Shown in pieces: positions 12,386 to 20,721 of a stretch of 30,893 bases of DNA. Every line of letters begins with the position of its first letter. The stretch's first letter is position 1. Under the pieces are notes generated by a model, which saw only the letters and a list, made by a program, of their open reading frames with translations, was not told the DNA's origin and ran no database searches. Source of the DNA: Streptomyces sp. NRRL F-5630 (GTDB lineage Bacteria > Actinomycetota > Actinomycetes > Streptomycetales > Streptomycetaceae); contig NZ_JOGO01000086.1 in assembly GCF_000719475.1 (NCBI RefSeq), positions 1 to 30,893 on the forward strand, read 5' to 3'. The translations under genes and the position numbers were made by a program.

Positions 12386-14479
12386 ATGCCACGGGACAGC
12401 CATGCCACGCCCCGGGACACCGAGGCAACACGACGGGACACCGAGACCGCGTCACGGGGCCCCCAAACCGCGTCACGGGACGCCGAGGACCCGCGCCGGA
12501 ACGCCGAGGCTACGGACCAGGACGCCCAACTCCCCGGCCGCGAAGACGAGTCCGACGGCTACGACTACGACGTCCTCGTCATCGGGTCGGGCTTCGGCGG
12601 CGCCGTCAGTGCCCTGCGGCTCACCGAGAAGGGCTACCGGGTGGGCGTCCTGGAGGCGGGCCGCCGCTTCGCCCGCGAGGAACTGCCCCGCACCTCGTGG
12701 GACGTGAAGAACTACCTCTGGGCGCCCGCGCTCGGCCTCTTCGGCATCCAGCGCATCCACCTGCTCGGCAACGTCATGGTCCTCGCGGGCGCCGGGGTCG
12801 GCGGCGGCTCCCTCAACTACGCCAACACCCTCTACGTACCGCCGCGCGCCTTCTTCGAGGACCCGCAGTGGAAGGAGATCACCGACTGGGCAGGCGAGTT
12901 GAAGCCCTTCTACGCCCAGGCGCAGCGGATGCTCGGCGTACGCCTCAACCCGACCGTCACGCCCTCGGACGTGCACCTGAGGAACGTGGCGGAGGCGATG
13001 GGTGTCGGCGACACCTTCCATCTCGCCCCGGTCGGCGTCTACTTCGGGGACGGCGAGGACGGCGACGGCAGCCGCAAGGCCGCGCCCGGCGCCGAGGTGC
13101 CCGACCCGTACTTCGGCGGCGAGGGTCCCTCGCGCCGTGCGTGCACCGAGTGCGGCGAGTGCATGACGGGCTGCCGCCACGGTGCCAAGAACACCCTCAA
13201 CGAGAACTACCTTTACCTCGCCGAGAAGAACGGCGCCGTGATCCACCCGCTCACCACCGTGCGCACCCTCACCGAGGACTCGCGCGGCGGCTTCGCGGTC
13301 GGCACACTGCCCACGGACAAGCCCCGCAAGGGCGCCCACCGCGTCTACACCGCCCGCCACGTCGTCCTCGCCGCCGGCGCGTACGGCACCCAGACCCTCC
13401 TGCACCGCATGCGGGACAGCGGCCTCCTGCCGCGCACCTCGGCCCGGCTCGGCACCCTCACGCGGACCAACTCCGAAGCCCTCGTCGGCGCCCGGACCAC
13501 CCCGCGCCGCTACCGCTCCGCACACGGCACCGCACCCGACTTCACGCGCGGTGTCGCCATCACCTCGTCCATCCACCCGGACGCCAACACCCATATCGAG
13601 CCGGTCCGTTACGGTCGCTGTTCGAACGCCATGGGCGGGCTCACGACCCTCCAGGTGCCTTACGCCGAGAAACTGCCGCGCGCGCTCGGCTGGGTGCTCA
13701 ACGCTGTCAAGCACCCGGTGCTGATGGGCCGTTCGCTCTCCTATCGCCGCTGGTCCGAGCGCACCATCATCGGCCTCGTCATGCAGTCGCTCGACAACTC
13801 CCTGACGACGTACCGCCGTCCGCGCGGCCCCGGTAAGGGTCTGCTCACCGCGCGCCAGGGCCACGGCGCCCCCAACCCGACCCAGATCCGTGCGGCGACC
13901 GAGGCCGCGTCGCTCCTCGCCCGCGACATCAACGGCTTCGCGGGCAGCAACATCGGCGAGCTCATGGGCACCCCGCTCACCGCGCACTTCCTCGGCGGCT
14001 GCCCCATCGGCGCCGATCCGGACCACGGCGTCATCGACCCGTACCACCGCCTGTACGGGCACCCCGGCATCTCCGTCGTGGACGGCTCGGCGGTCTCCGC
14101 GAACCTCGGCGTCAACCCGTCCCTGACGATCACGGCGCAGGCCGAACGGGCGATGTCCCTGTGGCCCAACAAGGGCGAGCCCGACCCGCGTCCCGCGCAG
14201 GGAGCGGCCTACGCGCGCCTCGCTCCCGTCGCCCCGCACGCCCCGGCCGTCCCCGAGGACGCCTTCGCGGCCCTGCGGCTGCCGTTCCTGGGGATGCCGA
14301 AGGTCCGCGAAGGCGCGGGAGCGGCAGGGGAAGCGGCTGCGGCACCCGTCGGCACGGCCACGCGGGAGGAGGCGGCGGCCGTACGGGAAGGGGTGGACGA
14401 GGCGGCGGGACCGGGGGTGGCCCGCCCGCGCGACGAGGCCGTCGCGCGCGACGCCGCCGTACGCGACGACGCGGCCTGA
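12386..14479 (+). CDS. GMC-family FAD oxidoreductase with four-cysteine motif
   Basis: A 697-residue protein of the cholesterol-oxidase-like GMC group. Residues 1-55 are a low-complexity hydrophilic extension built from imperfect repeats (RDTEATRRDTETASR). The FAD-binding motif is VIGSGFGGAVSALRL (Gly67, Gly69, Gly72). The GMC signatures are GAGVGGGSLNYANTLYVPP and, near the C-terminus, HFLGGCPIGAD and DGSAVSANLGVNPSLTITAQAE. A cysteine set C-x2-C-x2-C-x3-C (253, 256, 259, 263) followed by RHGAKNTLNENYL looks like a ferredoxin-type iron-sulphur ligand set. The tail after about 600 is Ala/Arg/Glu-rich and not conserved in form. The start ATG has GAGGAGGG at 12375-12382. It likely oxidises an alcohol or sterol-like substrate, with the co-transcribed dehydrogenase handling an aldehyde product. 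Confidence 0.9.
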   Translation: MPRDSHATPRDTEATRRDTETASRGPQTASRDAEDPRRNAEATDQDAQLPGREDESDGYDYDVLVIGSGFGGAVSALRLTEKGYRVGVLEAGRRFAREELPRTSWDVKNYLWAPALGLFGIQRIHLLGNVMVLAGAGVGGGSLNYANTLYVPPRAFFEDPQWKEITDWAGELKPFYAQAQRMLGVRLNPTVTPSDVHLRNVAEAMGVGDTFHLAPVGVYFGDGEDGDGSRKAAPGAEVPDPYFGGEGPSRRACTECGECMTGCRHGAKNTLNENYLYLAEKNGAVIHPLTTVRTLTEDSRGGFAVGTLPTDKPRKGAHRVYTARHVVLAAGAYGTQTLLHRMRDSGLLPRTSARLGTLTRTNSEALVGARTTPRRYRSAHGTAPDFTRGVAITSSIHPDANTHIEPVRYGRCSNAMGGLTTLQVPYAEKLPRALGWVLNAVKHPVLMGRSLSYRRWSERTIIGLVMQSLDNSLTTYRRPRGPGKGLLTARQGHGAPNPTQIRAATEAASLLARDINGFAGSNIGELMGTPLTAHFLGGCPIGADPDHGVIDPYHRLYGHPGISVVDGSAVSANLGVNPSLTITAQAERAMSLWPNKGEPDPRPAQGAAYARLAPVAPHAPAVPEDAFAALRLPFLGMPKVREGAGAAGEAAAAPVGTATREEAAAVREGVDEAAGPGVARPRDEAVARDAAVRDDAA

Positions 14480-14495
14480 GCCCCGGGGTGGCCGA

Positions 14496-14526
14496 CCGCC
14501 CGCCACGGTGACCCCGTGCCGGGCGG
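14496..14526. terminator. Bidirectional terminator between convergent genes
   Basis: CCGCCCGCCACGG (14496-14508) pairs with CCGTGCCGGGCGG (14514-14526) across a 5-nt loop, with one mismatch in 13. It sits 17 nt past the GMC gene and 20 nt past the convergent sortase-substrate gene, so it can serve both. Confidence 0.8.
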
Positions 14527-14546
14527 CGCCCCGCCCTCGTACCTGG

Positions 14547-15602
14547 TCAGACGGCCGCGCCACCCCGGCGCCGCACCGCGCACACGACCCCCGTGCCCGC
14601 GAGCACCGCGATCCCGCCCACGAGGCCGAGCACGGGCAGGGTGCCGTCCCCGCCGGTCGAGGCGAGGCTGCCCGTCGCGGGGCTCGCGCTCGCCGCCGGG
14701 CTCGGGCTCGTGGCCGCTCCCGGCGGCGGCACGGACCCGCCCCGCGCCGGCCTCGCGCCCGCCGTCGTGGTGCCCGGCGCGACGATCTCGAAGCCGTGGC
14801 CGCCGTTGCTCACGCGCCCGCACTCCGGGTCCTCGGCCCCGTCGTAGACGCCCGCGCCCAGCGTGAAGGCGCTGCCGACCGGGGCTTTCGACGTGACGTC
14901 CAGGCGGAGCGCGAAGGTCAGCTTCTTGTGGGGCGCGAGGTCCTCGCCCCGGTTGAGGAAGTCGAAGGACTCCTCGCCGAAGGCGAGTGGCTCCCAGGCC
15001 CCGGTGCCGGGGTTCTTCGCCTGGAGCGCGACCTGTCCCGTACGGAAGATCCTCAGCCCTTCCGCGTCGCCCGAGACGCCCGCGAACGCCACCAGGTTGT
15101 GGACGGGTTCGCTCGTCTTGTTGACGAAGGCCAGCTCGAAGGGGTGCCAGCCGCTGCCCGTGACGAGCTTCCCGGGCAGGCCGGAGAAGGCCACGAGCAC
15201 AGCCGGGTCGCTCTCCTCGTCGGCCTCGCACGAGTCGCCCACGCCCCTGCCCTCACCGTCGTCGGTGGGCGAGGCGCTCGGGGACGCGCCGCCGGACGGG
15301 CTCGTGCTCGCACCCCCGGGCCTTCCGGGCATCCCGGGCGCAGGTACGGAGGGGGACGCCGAGCCCGTCTCCCCGGGAGCGGGCTCCTCCGGTGCGGACT
15401 CCGTGGCGCTCGCGGCCGGGGTCTCGCCGGGGGTCTCGTCCGGGGACGCCCCGGGCGTCGTCGCGTCCGAAGGGCTCGCCTCCCGCGTGGTGCCGGGTCC
15501 GGGGCTCGCGGGCTCCGCGAACGCGGCCGGCGCGGTCAGCGGGGCGAAGGGGGCGAGCGCGGTGGTCACCGCGGCCGTGACCAGGGCGCGACGGAGCTTC
15601 AT
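14547..15602 (-). CDS. Secreted LAxTG sortase-anchored surface protein
   Basis: 351 residues. A cleavable signal peptide (MKLRRALVTAAVTTALAPFA, cut after about residue 29 at AFA-EP) is followed by about 110 residues of Ser/Pro/Thr/Gly-rich stalk, then a compact extracellular domain (about 140-275). This domain includes GWHPFELAFVNKTSEPVHNL and HKKLTFALRLDVTSKAPVGS, a beta-sandwich-like pattern, with two cysteines far apart (GDSCEAD and PECGRVS). A second Pro/Ser stalk follows. The C-terminus has LASTG at 313-317, a hydrophobic helix and RRRGG: the LAxTG signal used by Streptomyces class E sortases. It is therefore covalently attached to peptidoglycan. Ligand unknown. No sortase gene is in the window. 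The ATG at 15602 has GAGG about 7 nt upstream. Confidence 0.85.
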   Translation of the reverse strand: MKLRRALVTAAVTTALAPFAPLTAPAAFAEPASPGPGTTREASPSDATTPGASPDETPGETPAASATESAPEEPAPGETGSASPSVPAPGMPGRPGGASTSPSGGASPSASPTDDGEGRGVGDSCEADEESDPAVLVAFSGLPGKLVTGSGWHPFELAFVNKTSEPVHNLVAFAGVSGDAEGLRIFRTGQVALQAKNPGTGAWEPLAFGEESFDFLNRGEDLAPHKKLTFALRLDVTSKAPVGSAFTLGAGVYDGAEDPECGRVSNGGHGFEIVAPGTTTAGARPARGGSVPPPGAATSPSPAASASPATGSLASTGGDGTLPVLGLVGGIAVLAGTGVVCAVRRRGGAAV

Positions 15603-16069
15603 GGGACCTCGACGGGTGGTGGGCGGAGCGATGTCGAGGGGGAAGACCTGCGCTGTGGGCCCGGAGTTGTGGCGAAGCTCACGGCCGTTGTGTGAGGTCC
15701 GCCACGTGTGCCTCCGTGCCAGGCGTCCCGGCCCGCCCGGTCCCGGGACGGAGAGGGTCCGCCGGGTCCGCGTGCGGGGAAAGCCTCACGGCTCACCGTG
15801 GAGAGGGCCCTCGGTCCGCGTGCGGACAGCGGAAGACCCCGCGGCGGGCGGGGTGCCACGGGGTCTTCGCCTGCGGTGCCGCCAGGGCGGTGGCGGCACC
15901 GGGGGAGCGGCGCCGAGGGGGGGATACGGCGTCGCTGGTCTGGAATTGTCCGGACGGCCATGAAGGGCATCCGGTACTCAAGTATGCGCTGTCGCCACGG
16001 GACGGTGCCGACCGGGACGTACGTGACCTTAACGCTCCCCTCGTGGGGAGGCATCGAGGCCCGCCGTGT

Positions 16070-16103
16070 GCGGCCGGTCCCGGGCGTCCCCGGGACCGGC
16101 CGC
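16070..16103. terminator. Perfect 15-bp inverted repeat (terminator-like)
   Basis: GCGGCCGGTCCCGGG (16070-16084), loop CGTC, then CCCGGGACCGGCCGC (16089-16103): a perfect 15-bp stem with a 4-nt loop and no U-tract. For minus-strand transcription it lies about 310 nt past chorismate mutase; for plus-strand transcription no gene precedes it. Confidence 0.6.
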
Positions 16104-16106
16104 CGC

Positions 16107-16141
16107 GTGACCGGGCCGGCTGTCCCCTGCCGGCCGGTCAC
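16107..16141. terminator. Second strong inverted repeat, adjacent to the first
   Basis: GTGACCGGGCCGGC (16107-16120) pairs with GCCGGCCGGTCAC (16129-16141) across TGTCCCCT, with a single bulged G. Only 3 nt separate it from the preceding hairpin. It could be a tandem terminator or a structured RNA. Confidence 0.5.
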
Positions 16142-16414
16142 CGCGCTGAAGCGAGGTCCCACGACGCACCGCACAAGGCGTACGTCTCATCGCTCCAGCG
16201 AAGCCACGCGTGGTGTTGCGGTCCCGCACCTGGCCGGTGCGGTCAACGGGACAACGACGCCCACGGCCGACTGGTCACGCACCGGTGAGGGCCAGTTCGC
16301 CAGTTCCCACGCCGGGAACGGACGGGTGGCGCCGCCGAGGACGCGCGAGCGCCACCGCCGAGGACGCCCGGCGACGCGCGGGCGGCGCCACCGAGGACAG
16401 CCGGGCGCCGCGTC

Positions 16415-16888
16415 TCAGGCCCGTCCCCGGCTCAGTTCCAGCAGCGTCATCGCCAGCGCGGTGCCCTGCTTGCCGAGCGCGTCGCGGTAGTGGCTCAGGA
16501 CCTCCATCTCGCGCGACAGGTTCACCCGCCGTCCGCCCGCCTCCACGCGCGCCTTCTGCACGACGGCGGAGACGGCGGAGCGCTCCTGGATGAGCCCGAT
16601 GATGCGGTCGTCGATCGCGTCGATCCGCTCCCGCGCTTCGGTGATCATCCTCTCGTGCTCGGGGATGGAGCCGGTGGGCGCGGTGGACCGCTTGCGCGCC
16701 CAGCCCTGCGGGGCGGCGGGCACGGCGGGGACCGCTTCGACGGCGGTGGCGGCGGGAACCGCCTCGGTGGCGGGGGTGGCGGGGGTGGCGTCGGTGCCGA
16801 GGTCCGCCTCACCGCCGGGGGCGGCGGGGGCGCCGGGGGAGGCGGTGGCGGCGGCTGTATCGGTCGTCGTCTCGGGAAGAGGGGTCAT
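16415..16888 (-). CDS. Chorismate mutase (AroQ class)
   Basis: 157 residues. It converts chorismate to prephenate, the branch point to phenylalanine and tyrosine. Residues 1-60 are Ala/Pro/Thr-rich, low complexity and probably disordered. The AroQ helical core covers about 78-155: ITEARERIDAIDDRIIGLIQ, ERSAVSAVVQKARVEAGGRR, VNLSREMEVLSHYRDALGKQ, ending TLLELSRGRA. The Arg and Glu positions used for chorismate binding in AroQ enzymes have plausible counterparts. It is short for the class but matches the small actinobacterial type that works as a dimer. The ATG at 16888 has AAGGAG about 9 nt upstream. The gene is preceded by a leader ORF and an intrinsic terminator (separate entries), suggesting control by attenuation. 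Confidence 0.85.
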   Translation of the reverse strand: MTPLPETTTDTAAATASPGAPAAPGGEADLGTDATPATPATEAVPAATAVEAVPAVPAAPQGWARKRSTAPTGSIPEHERMITEARERIDAIDDRIIGLIQERSAVSAVVQKARVEAGGRRVNLSREMEVLSHYRDALGKQGTALAMTLLELSRGRA

Positions 16889-17010
16889 GGCAGGTGGCTC
16901 CTTCGGTGCCGGGGCCGGTGGGCCCCTGGGAGGGGACGGATCGTCCGTGTCGTCTGGTCGGGGTCGGTCGGGTGAAGGGCCCCGGGGCGACCAGGTCCGG
17001 AAACACAGAA

Positions 17011-17037
17011 CGCCCCGGGCCTTGTCGGCCCGGGGCG
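17011..17037 (-). terminator. Intrinsic terminator in the chorismate mutase leader
   Basis: An 11-bp perfect stem (CGCCCCGGGCC / GGCCCGGGGCG) with a 5-nt loop. On the minus strand it is followed at once by TTCTGTGTTT, the most U-rich run in this neighbourhood. It lies between the leader ORF and chorismate mutase (120 nt before its start). The 3' arm can also pair with CGCCCCGGGGCCC (minus strand of 16977-16989), an arrangement that excludes the terminator stem. Confidence 0.65.
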
Positions 17038-17056
17038 CCTGGTTACGTCGCTGTGC

Positions 17057-17128
17057 TCAAGCAGCACGACCATGGCAGTCGGCGGACCGGGTGCCATAGG
17101 TAAAGAGGAAGTCGTGGTGCGTGCTCAC
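17057..17128 (-). CDS. Candidate leader peptide of chorismate mutase
   Basis: A 23-codon ORF on the minus strand, GTG 17128 to TGA 17057, beginning MSTHHDFLFTYGTR. In eleven residues it holds two His, two Phe and one Tyr; Phe and Tyr are the end products of the pathway opened by chorismate mutase. Its start is either served by GGAGGGGG about 11 nt upstream or is leaderless behind GATACT, 6 nt upstream. The CACGAC of codons 5-6 can pair with GTCGTG near the stop codon, and that segment can alternatively pair with AGCACAGCGAC just after it. The stop codon is 20 nt before the intrinsic terminator. I infer translation-coupled attenuation; conservation was not tested. Confidence 0.45.
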   Translation of the reverse strand: MSTHHDFLFTYGTRSADCHGRAA

Positions 17129-17219
17129 GGAGCCAGTATCCCCCTCCTACCCGGCCCCCGGACGGCGGGGGGCGGCACCCGCCTGATCTGCGGCAGAATG
17201 GGTGACATCCGTCCCCCGT

Positions 17220-17225
17220 TAGACT
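17220..17225 (+). promoter_or_regulatory. Candidate -10 element for guaA
   Basis: TAGACT matches the TANNNT actinobacterial -10 form in the spacer divergent to chorismate mutase, about 125 nt before the guaA start. No matching -35 is clear. Confidence 0.3.
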
Positions 17226-17349
17226 CAGTGACGAGGCACCGTGCCGTCCGGGGGGAACCCGAGGGGCCCGCCCGGGCGCAGCCCGGGACCCGTACCCCGT
17301 GCACCGGCGCCTTGTCCCGACTCCGCATCCCCGCCGGAAGGCCGCCGCA

Positions 17350-18939
17350 GTGCCCGTGTCCCCCGCGTCCGACGCCGCCCCCGACACCGTTCTGGTCGTC
17401 GACTTCGGCGCCCAGTACGCCCAGCTCATCGCCCGCAGGGTCCGCGAGGCCCGGGTCTTCAGCGAGATCGTCCCGAGCGACATGCCCGTCGCCGAGATGC
17501 TCGCGAAGAACCCGGCCGCGATCATCCTCTCCGGCGGCCCCTCCTCCGTCTACGCGGAGGGCGCCCCCTCGCTGGACGCCTCGCTCTTCGAGGCCGGTAT
17601 CCCGGTCTTCGGCATGTGCTACGGCTTCCAGCTCATGGCCACGGCGCTCGGCGGCACCGTCGACAACTCGGGTGCGCGCGAGTACGGCCGCACCGAGCTG
17701 AGCGTCAGCAAGCCCGCCTCGACCCTCTTCGAGGGCACCCCCGAGGAGCAGCAGGTCTGGATGTCGCACGGCGACGCCTGTTCCGCCGCCCCGGCCGGGT
17801 TCGACGTGACGGCGTCCACCTCCGTCGTCCCCGTCGCCGCCTTCGAGAACGACGAGAAGAAGCTCTACGGAGTCCAGTACCACCCGGAGGTGCTGCACTC
17901 CACGCACGGCCAGCAGGTCCTGGAGCACTTCCTCTACCGCGGTGCCGGCATCGAGCCGAACTGGACGACCGGCAACGTCATCGAGGAGCAGGTCGAGGAG
18001 ATCCGCGCCCGCGTCGGCACGAAGCGCGCGATCTGCGGCCTGTCCGGTGGCGTGGACTCGGCCGTCGCGGCGGCGCTCGTGCAGCGCGCGATCGGCTCGC
18101 AGCTCACCTGCGTGTACGTCGACCACGGCCTCATGCGCAAGGGCGAGACGGAGCAGGTCGAGAAGGACTTCGTCGCGGCGACCGGCGTGCAGCTCAAGGT
18201 CGTCGACGCCTCCGAGCGCTTCCTCGACGCGCTCGCCGGGGTGAGCGACCCGGAGCAGAAGCGCAAGATCATCGGGCGCGAGTTCATCCGCGTCTTCGAG
18301 CAGGCGCAGGCCGAGATCGTCGCGGAGAACGCGGCGGACGGCGCCGACGTCGCCTTCCTCGTGCAGGGCACCCTCTACCCGGACGTCGTCGAGTCGGGCG
18401 GCGGCACGGGCGCGGCGAACATCAAGTCCCACCACAACGTGGGCGGCCTCCCCGAGGACCTGGAGTTCGAGCTCATCGAGCCGCTCCGCAAGCTCTTCAA
18501 GGACGAGGTCCGCGCGGTCGGCCAGGAGCTGGGCCTGCCCGAGGAGATCGTCCAGCGCCAGCCCTTCCCGGGCCCGGGGCTCGGCATCCGCATCGTCGGC
18601 GAGGTCACGCGCGAACGCCTCGACCTGCTGCGCGAGGCCGACGCGATCGCCCGCGAGGAACTGACGGCGGCCGGGCTGGACCGCCAGATCTGGCAGTGCC
18701 CCGTCGTCCTCCTCGCGGATGTCCGCAGCGTCGGCGTCCAGGGTGACGGCCGCACCTACGGCCACCCGATCGTGCTGCGCCCGGTGTCCTCCGAGGACGC
18801 GATGACCGCCGACTGGTCCCGCCTCCCCTACGAGACCCTCGAACGCATCTCGACCCGCATCACCAACGAGGTCGCCGAGGTCAACCGGGTCGTCCTCGAC
18901 GTCACGAGCAAGCCGCCGGGGACGATCGAGTGGGAGTGA
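17350..18939 (+). CDS. guaA: GMP synthase (glutamine-hydrolysing)
   Basis: 529 residues. It aminates XMP to GMP using glutamine and ATP, the last step of de novo GMP synthesis in the cytoplasm. The N-terminal class I glutamine amidotransferase domain starts [20 protein letters not shown] and has the nucleophile Cys90 (FGMCYGF) with His178 and Glu180 (QYHPEV). The ATP pyrophosphatase domain has the PP-loop SGGVDS (232-237). The C-terminal dimerisation domain includes [12 protein letters not shown] and ends [13 protein letters not shown], the invariant family end. The GTG at 17350 is chosen because GGAAGG (17336-17341) lies 8 nt upstream; GTG 17299 would add 17 residues rich in Arg and Pro. Length is normal. 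Confidence 0.97.
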   Translation: MPVSPASDAAPDTVLVVDFGAQYAQLIARRVREARVFSEIVPSDMPVAEMLAKNPAAIILSGGPSSVYAEGAPSLDASLFEAGIPVFGMCYGFQLMATALGGTVDNSGAREYGRTELSVSKPASTLFEGTPEEQQVWMSHGDACSAAPAGFDVTASTSVVPVAAFENDEKKLYGVQYHPEVLHSTHGQQVLEHFLYRGAGIEPNWTTGNVIEEQVEEIRARVGTKRAICGLSGGVDSAVAAALVQRAIGSQLTCVYVDHGLMRKGETEQVEKDFVAATGVQLKVVDASERFLDALAGVSDPEQKRKIIGREFIRVFEQAQAEIVAENAADGADVAFLVQGTLYPDVVESGGGTGAANIKSHHNVGGLPEDLEFELIEPLRKLFKDEVRAVGQELGLPEEIVQRQPFPGPGLGIRIVGEVTRERLDLLREADAIAREELTAAGLDRQIWQCPVVLLADVRSVGVQGDGRTYGHPIVLRPVSSEDAMTADWSRLPYETLERISTRITNEVAEVNRVVLDVTSKPPGTIEWE

Positions 18940-18944
18940 CGCTC

Positions 18945-18979
18945 CGGGAGGGGCTGGGCTGAACACCCGGCCCCTCCTG
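18945..18979. terminator. Terminator between guaA and the convergent FG-GAP gene
   Basis: CGGGAGGGGCTGGG (18945-18958) pairs with CCCGGCCCCTCCTG (18966-18979) across a 7-nt loop, a 14-bp RNA stem with two wobble pairs. It starts 6 nt after the guaA stop codon. Confidence 0.75.
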
Positions 18980-19096
18980 GGGGACGCCGTCCGGCCGGGG
19001 ACCCAGGGGGCCGGGGGACATACGGCCCACCCCCGGGGTGCTTCCCGGTCGAGGGCTCGGGGGTCGGCGCGGGGTCGCGCCGGCCCCCGGCCCTGA

Positions 19097-20410
19097 CTAC
19101 CGCCCGAAGTCCGCCCCGAACCGCGCGTACTCGTTTCCCGTGCGCCCCAGGTCCCCCGGGTTCACAGCCCGTGCGCCGCTCGCCGCCCCCTTCGGGAGCA
19201 CCCACATCGCCCCCGAGTCCTTCGCGTCCGTGTCCTCACCGGGCGCACCGACGACGAGCGACGTCCGCCCGCTCGCGTCGAGGTCCCGCAGGGAGACCGC
19301 CGCGCCGAACCGGTCCCCCGCCTCGGAGACTCCGGGCACCCCCTTGGAGTCCTGGGTGACCGCCGTGGCGCCCTCGCCGGTGAGGCCCTTCCACGAGCCC
19401 TTCAGCAGCACCACGGACCCCGCGTCGTCCAGGTTCTTGCCGCCGCGCTTCAGCGCCTCGCCCGGCACACCCACCGCGACGTCCGCGAAGCCGTCTCCGT
19501 CCACGTCGCCCACCGCGAGCGCGGAGCCGAACCCGTCGCCGTCCTCGTTGACGCCGGGCACGCCCTTGGTGTTCTGCGTGATGGAGTCGACGGGCTTTCC
19601 CGGCCCCGTTTCGGACCCGTACAGCACCTGGACGGTCCCGTGGTCGAAGTCCAGTTCCTCGACCAGCCCGTCGGGCACGGCCCGGATGACGAGGTCGTCG
19701 ACGCCGTCCCCGTCCACGTCCCCCGCCGCCATCGCGCCCGCGATCGCGAGCTTGCGCGAGGTGGTGCCGAGGCCCTTCGCGCTCCCGCTCCACAGCTGGC
19801 TCGGGTGGCCTGCCTCCTCGAAGGAGTGCTCGGTGACGACATCGTCCTTGCCGTCGCCGTTGAAGTCCCCGGAGACGATCTCGTCGGGCGCGAAGGTCTC
19901 CTTCGTGTCGAGCTTCGCGGTACGCGCCGGGGCGCCGTCCCGCTTCAGCGGTCCGTACGCGACCGAGAGCCGCACGTCGTCCGGCCCCTCGCGTCCCGCC
20001 GCGACCAGGTCCACGTGCCCGTCCCCGTCGAAGTCGCCCGCCGTGAGCCCGGAGTCGAGAGTGGCGTCCTTTACGGCGGTCGGCTGGGCCGCGTAACCGG
20101 AGGCCGTGCCCCAGTACACGGCGATGCCGCCGCCGTCCGCGTTGTCCCGCTGCACGGCGAGGTCCTTGCGGCCGTCGCCGTCCAGGTCGCGCACGACGGG
20201 TCGCGCGCCCGGCAGTTCGCGGTGCCGCGCCGGGTCGCCCTTCGTCAGCACACTCACGTAGTCACCGCCCGGAGCCGCGACAACGATGTCGCCCGGGAGC
20301 GCGGAGGCCGCCAGGGGCGCGGCTCCCGCGGCGGGTGCGAGGACCAGCGGAGCCGTGAGCAGCGCGGCGACGGAGGCGCAGCGCAGGGTGAAAGGGAGCC
20401 GGACGGGCAT
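19097..20410 (-). CDS. Secreted FG-GAP/VCBS repeat (integrin-alpha-like) protein
   Basis: 437 residues with a signal peptide (MPVRLPFTLRCASVAALLTA, cleavage near AGA-AP). The mature part is a beta-propeller of FG-GAP blades. Calcium-loop motifs are RDLDGDGRKDLAV, GDFDGDGHVDLVA, GDFNGDGKDDVVT, GDVDGDGVDDLVI and GDVDGDGFADVAV, with a sixth, degenerate RDLDASGRTSLVV that lacks most loop Asp residues. SITQNTKGVPGVNEDGD and VTQDSKGVPGVSEAGD are the typical FG-GAP inter-loop segments. No catalytic domain is joined to it, so it is likely a secreted binding or adhesion protein that needs calcium. The ATG at 20410 has GGAGGAA about 6 nt upstream. Confidence 0.9.
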   Translation of the reverse strand: MPVRLPFTLRCASVAALLTAPLVLAPAAGAAPLAASALPGDIVVAAPGGDYVSVLTKGDPARHRELPGARPVVRDLDGDGRKDLAVQRDNADGGGIAVYWGTASGYAAQPTAVKDATLDSGLTAGDFDGDGHVDLVAAGREGPDDVRLSVAYGPLKRDGAPARTAKLDTKETFAPDEIVSGDFNGDGKDDVVTEHSFEEAGHPSQLWSGSAKGLGTTSRKLAIAGAMAAGDVDGDGVDDLVIRAVPDGLVEELDFDHGTVQVLYGSETGPGKPVDSITQNTKGVPGVNEDGDGFGSALAVGDVDGDGFADVAVGVPGEALKRGGKNLDDAGSVVLLKGSWKGLTGEGATAVTQDSKGVPGVSEAGDRFGAAVSLRDLDASGRTSLVVGAPGEDTDAKDSGAMWVLPKGAASGARAVNPGDLGRTGNEYARFGADFGR

Positions 20411-20721
20411 GGGTTCCTCCAGGAGCGGGGCGTTTCCCGCGTGCGGAATGCGGCGTACGTACTCTCAGATGCGCGGCGGACCGCAGAAGTTGGGGAGGAA
20501 TGGTGCCTGTTCGGTGGTGTTCGGATGACGCGGGGGGCGCGCGGTGCTTCGCGTGCGCCGGGTGAGGGGCCCAGGTGCGCCCCCGGGAGGGCGCCGCCGC
20601 CTCACGTAAGGCACAATTCCCGTACATCACAGCAGAGTTCGGCGCATCCGCCAGAGGGCGGGACGGTGGCCCCCGCGGCCACGTACCGGCGGGGCTCGCG
20701 AGTAGGGACGGGGACGGGCCG
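20411..20721. other. Divergent promoter region of FG-GAP and six-TM genes
   Basis: 311 bp without a gene under the chosen starts. It contains the least GC-rich local stretch (GTACGTACTCTCAGATG, 20455-20471), which probably holds the minus-strand promoter. An open frame continues upstream of the six-TM gene start from 20575, but it lacks a start codon with a ribosome site and has weak coding character. Confidence 0.35.

Larger units (their letters stand above)
15603..16414. other. 812-bp gene-free region with strong hairpins
   Basis: No frame has convincing coding character; the open frames are Arg/Pro-rich shadows. The region holds two very stable inverted repeats (16070-16103 and 16107-16141), a small one CTCCCC/GGGGAG (16035-16050), CCGCACC/GGTGCGG (16224-16242), GTTCCC/GGGAAC (16303-16319), a palindrome CCACGCGTGG (16204-16213), and near 16325-16400 three imperfect copies of GCGCCRCCGAGGAC. 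It lies downstream of chorismate mutase and upstream of the surface-protein gene. Confidence 0.55.

Noticed and set aside
15708..16490. Open frames across the gene-free region upstream of the surface-protein gene
   Set aside because: Both strands give Arg/Pro/Gly-rich sequences without motifs, and the plus frame runs antisense into chorismate mutase and through strong hairpins.
17299..17349. Upstream GTG start for guaA
   Set aside because: It adds a basic, proline-rich stretch not typical of GMP synthases; GGAAGG is correctly placed for GTG 17350.
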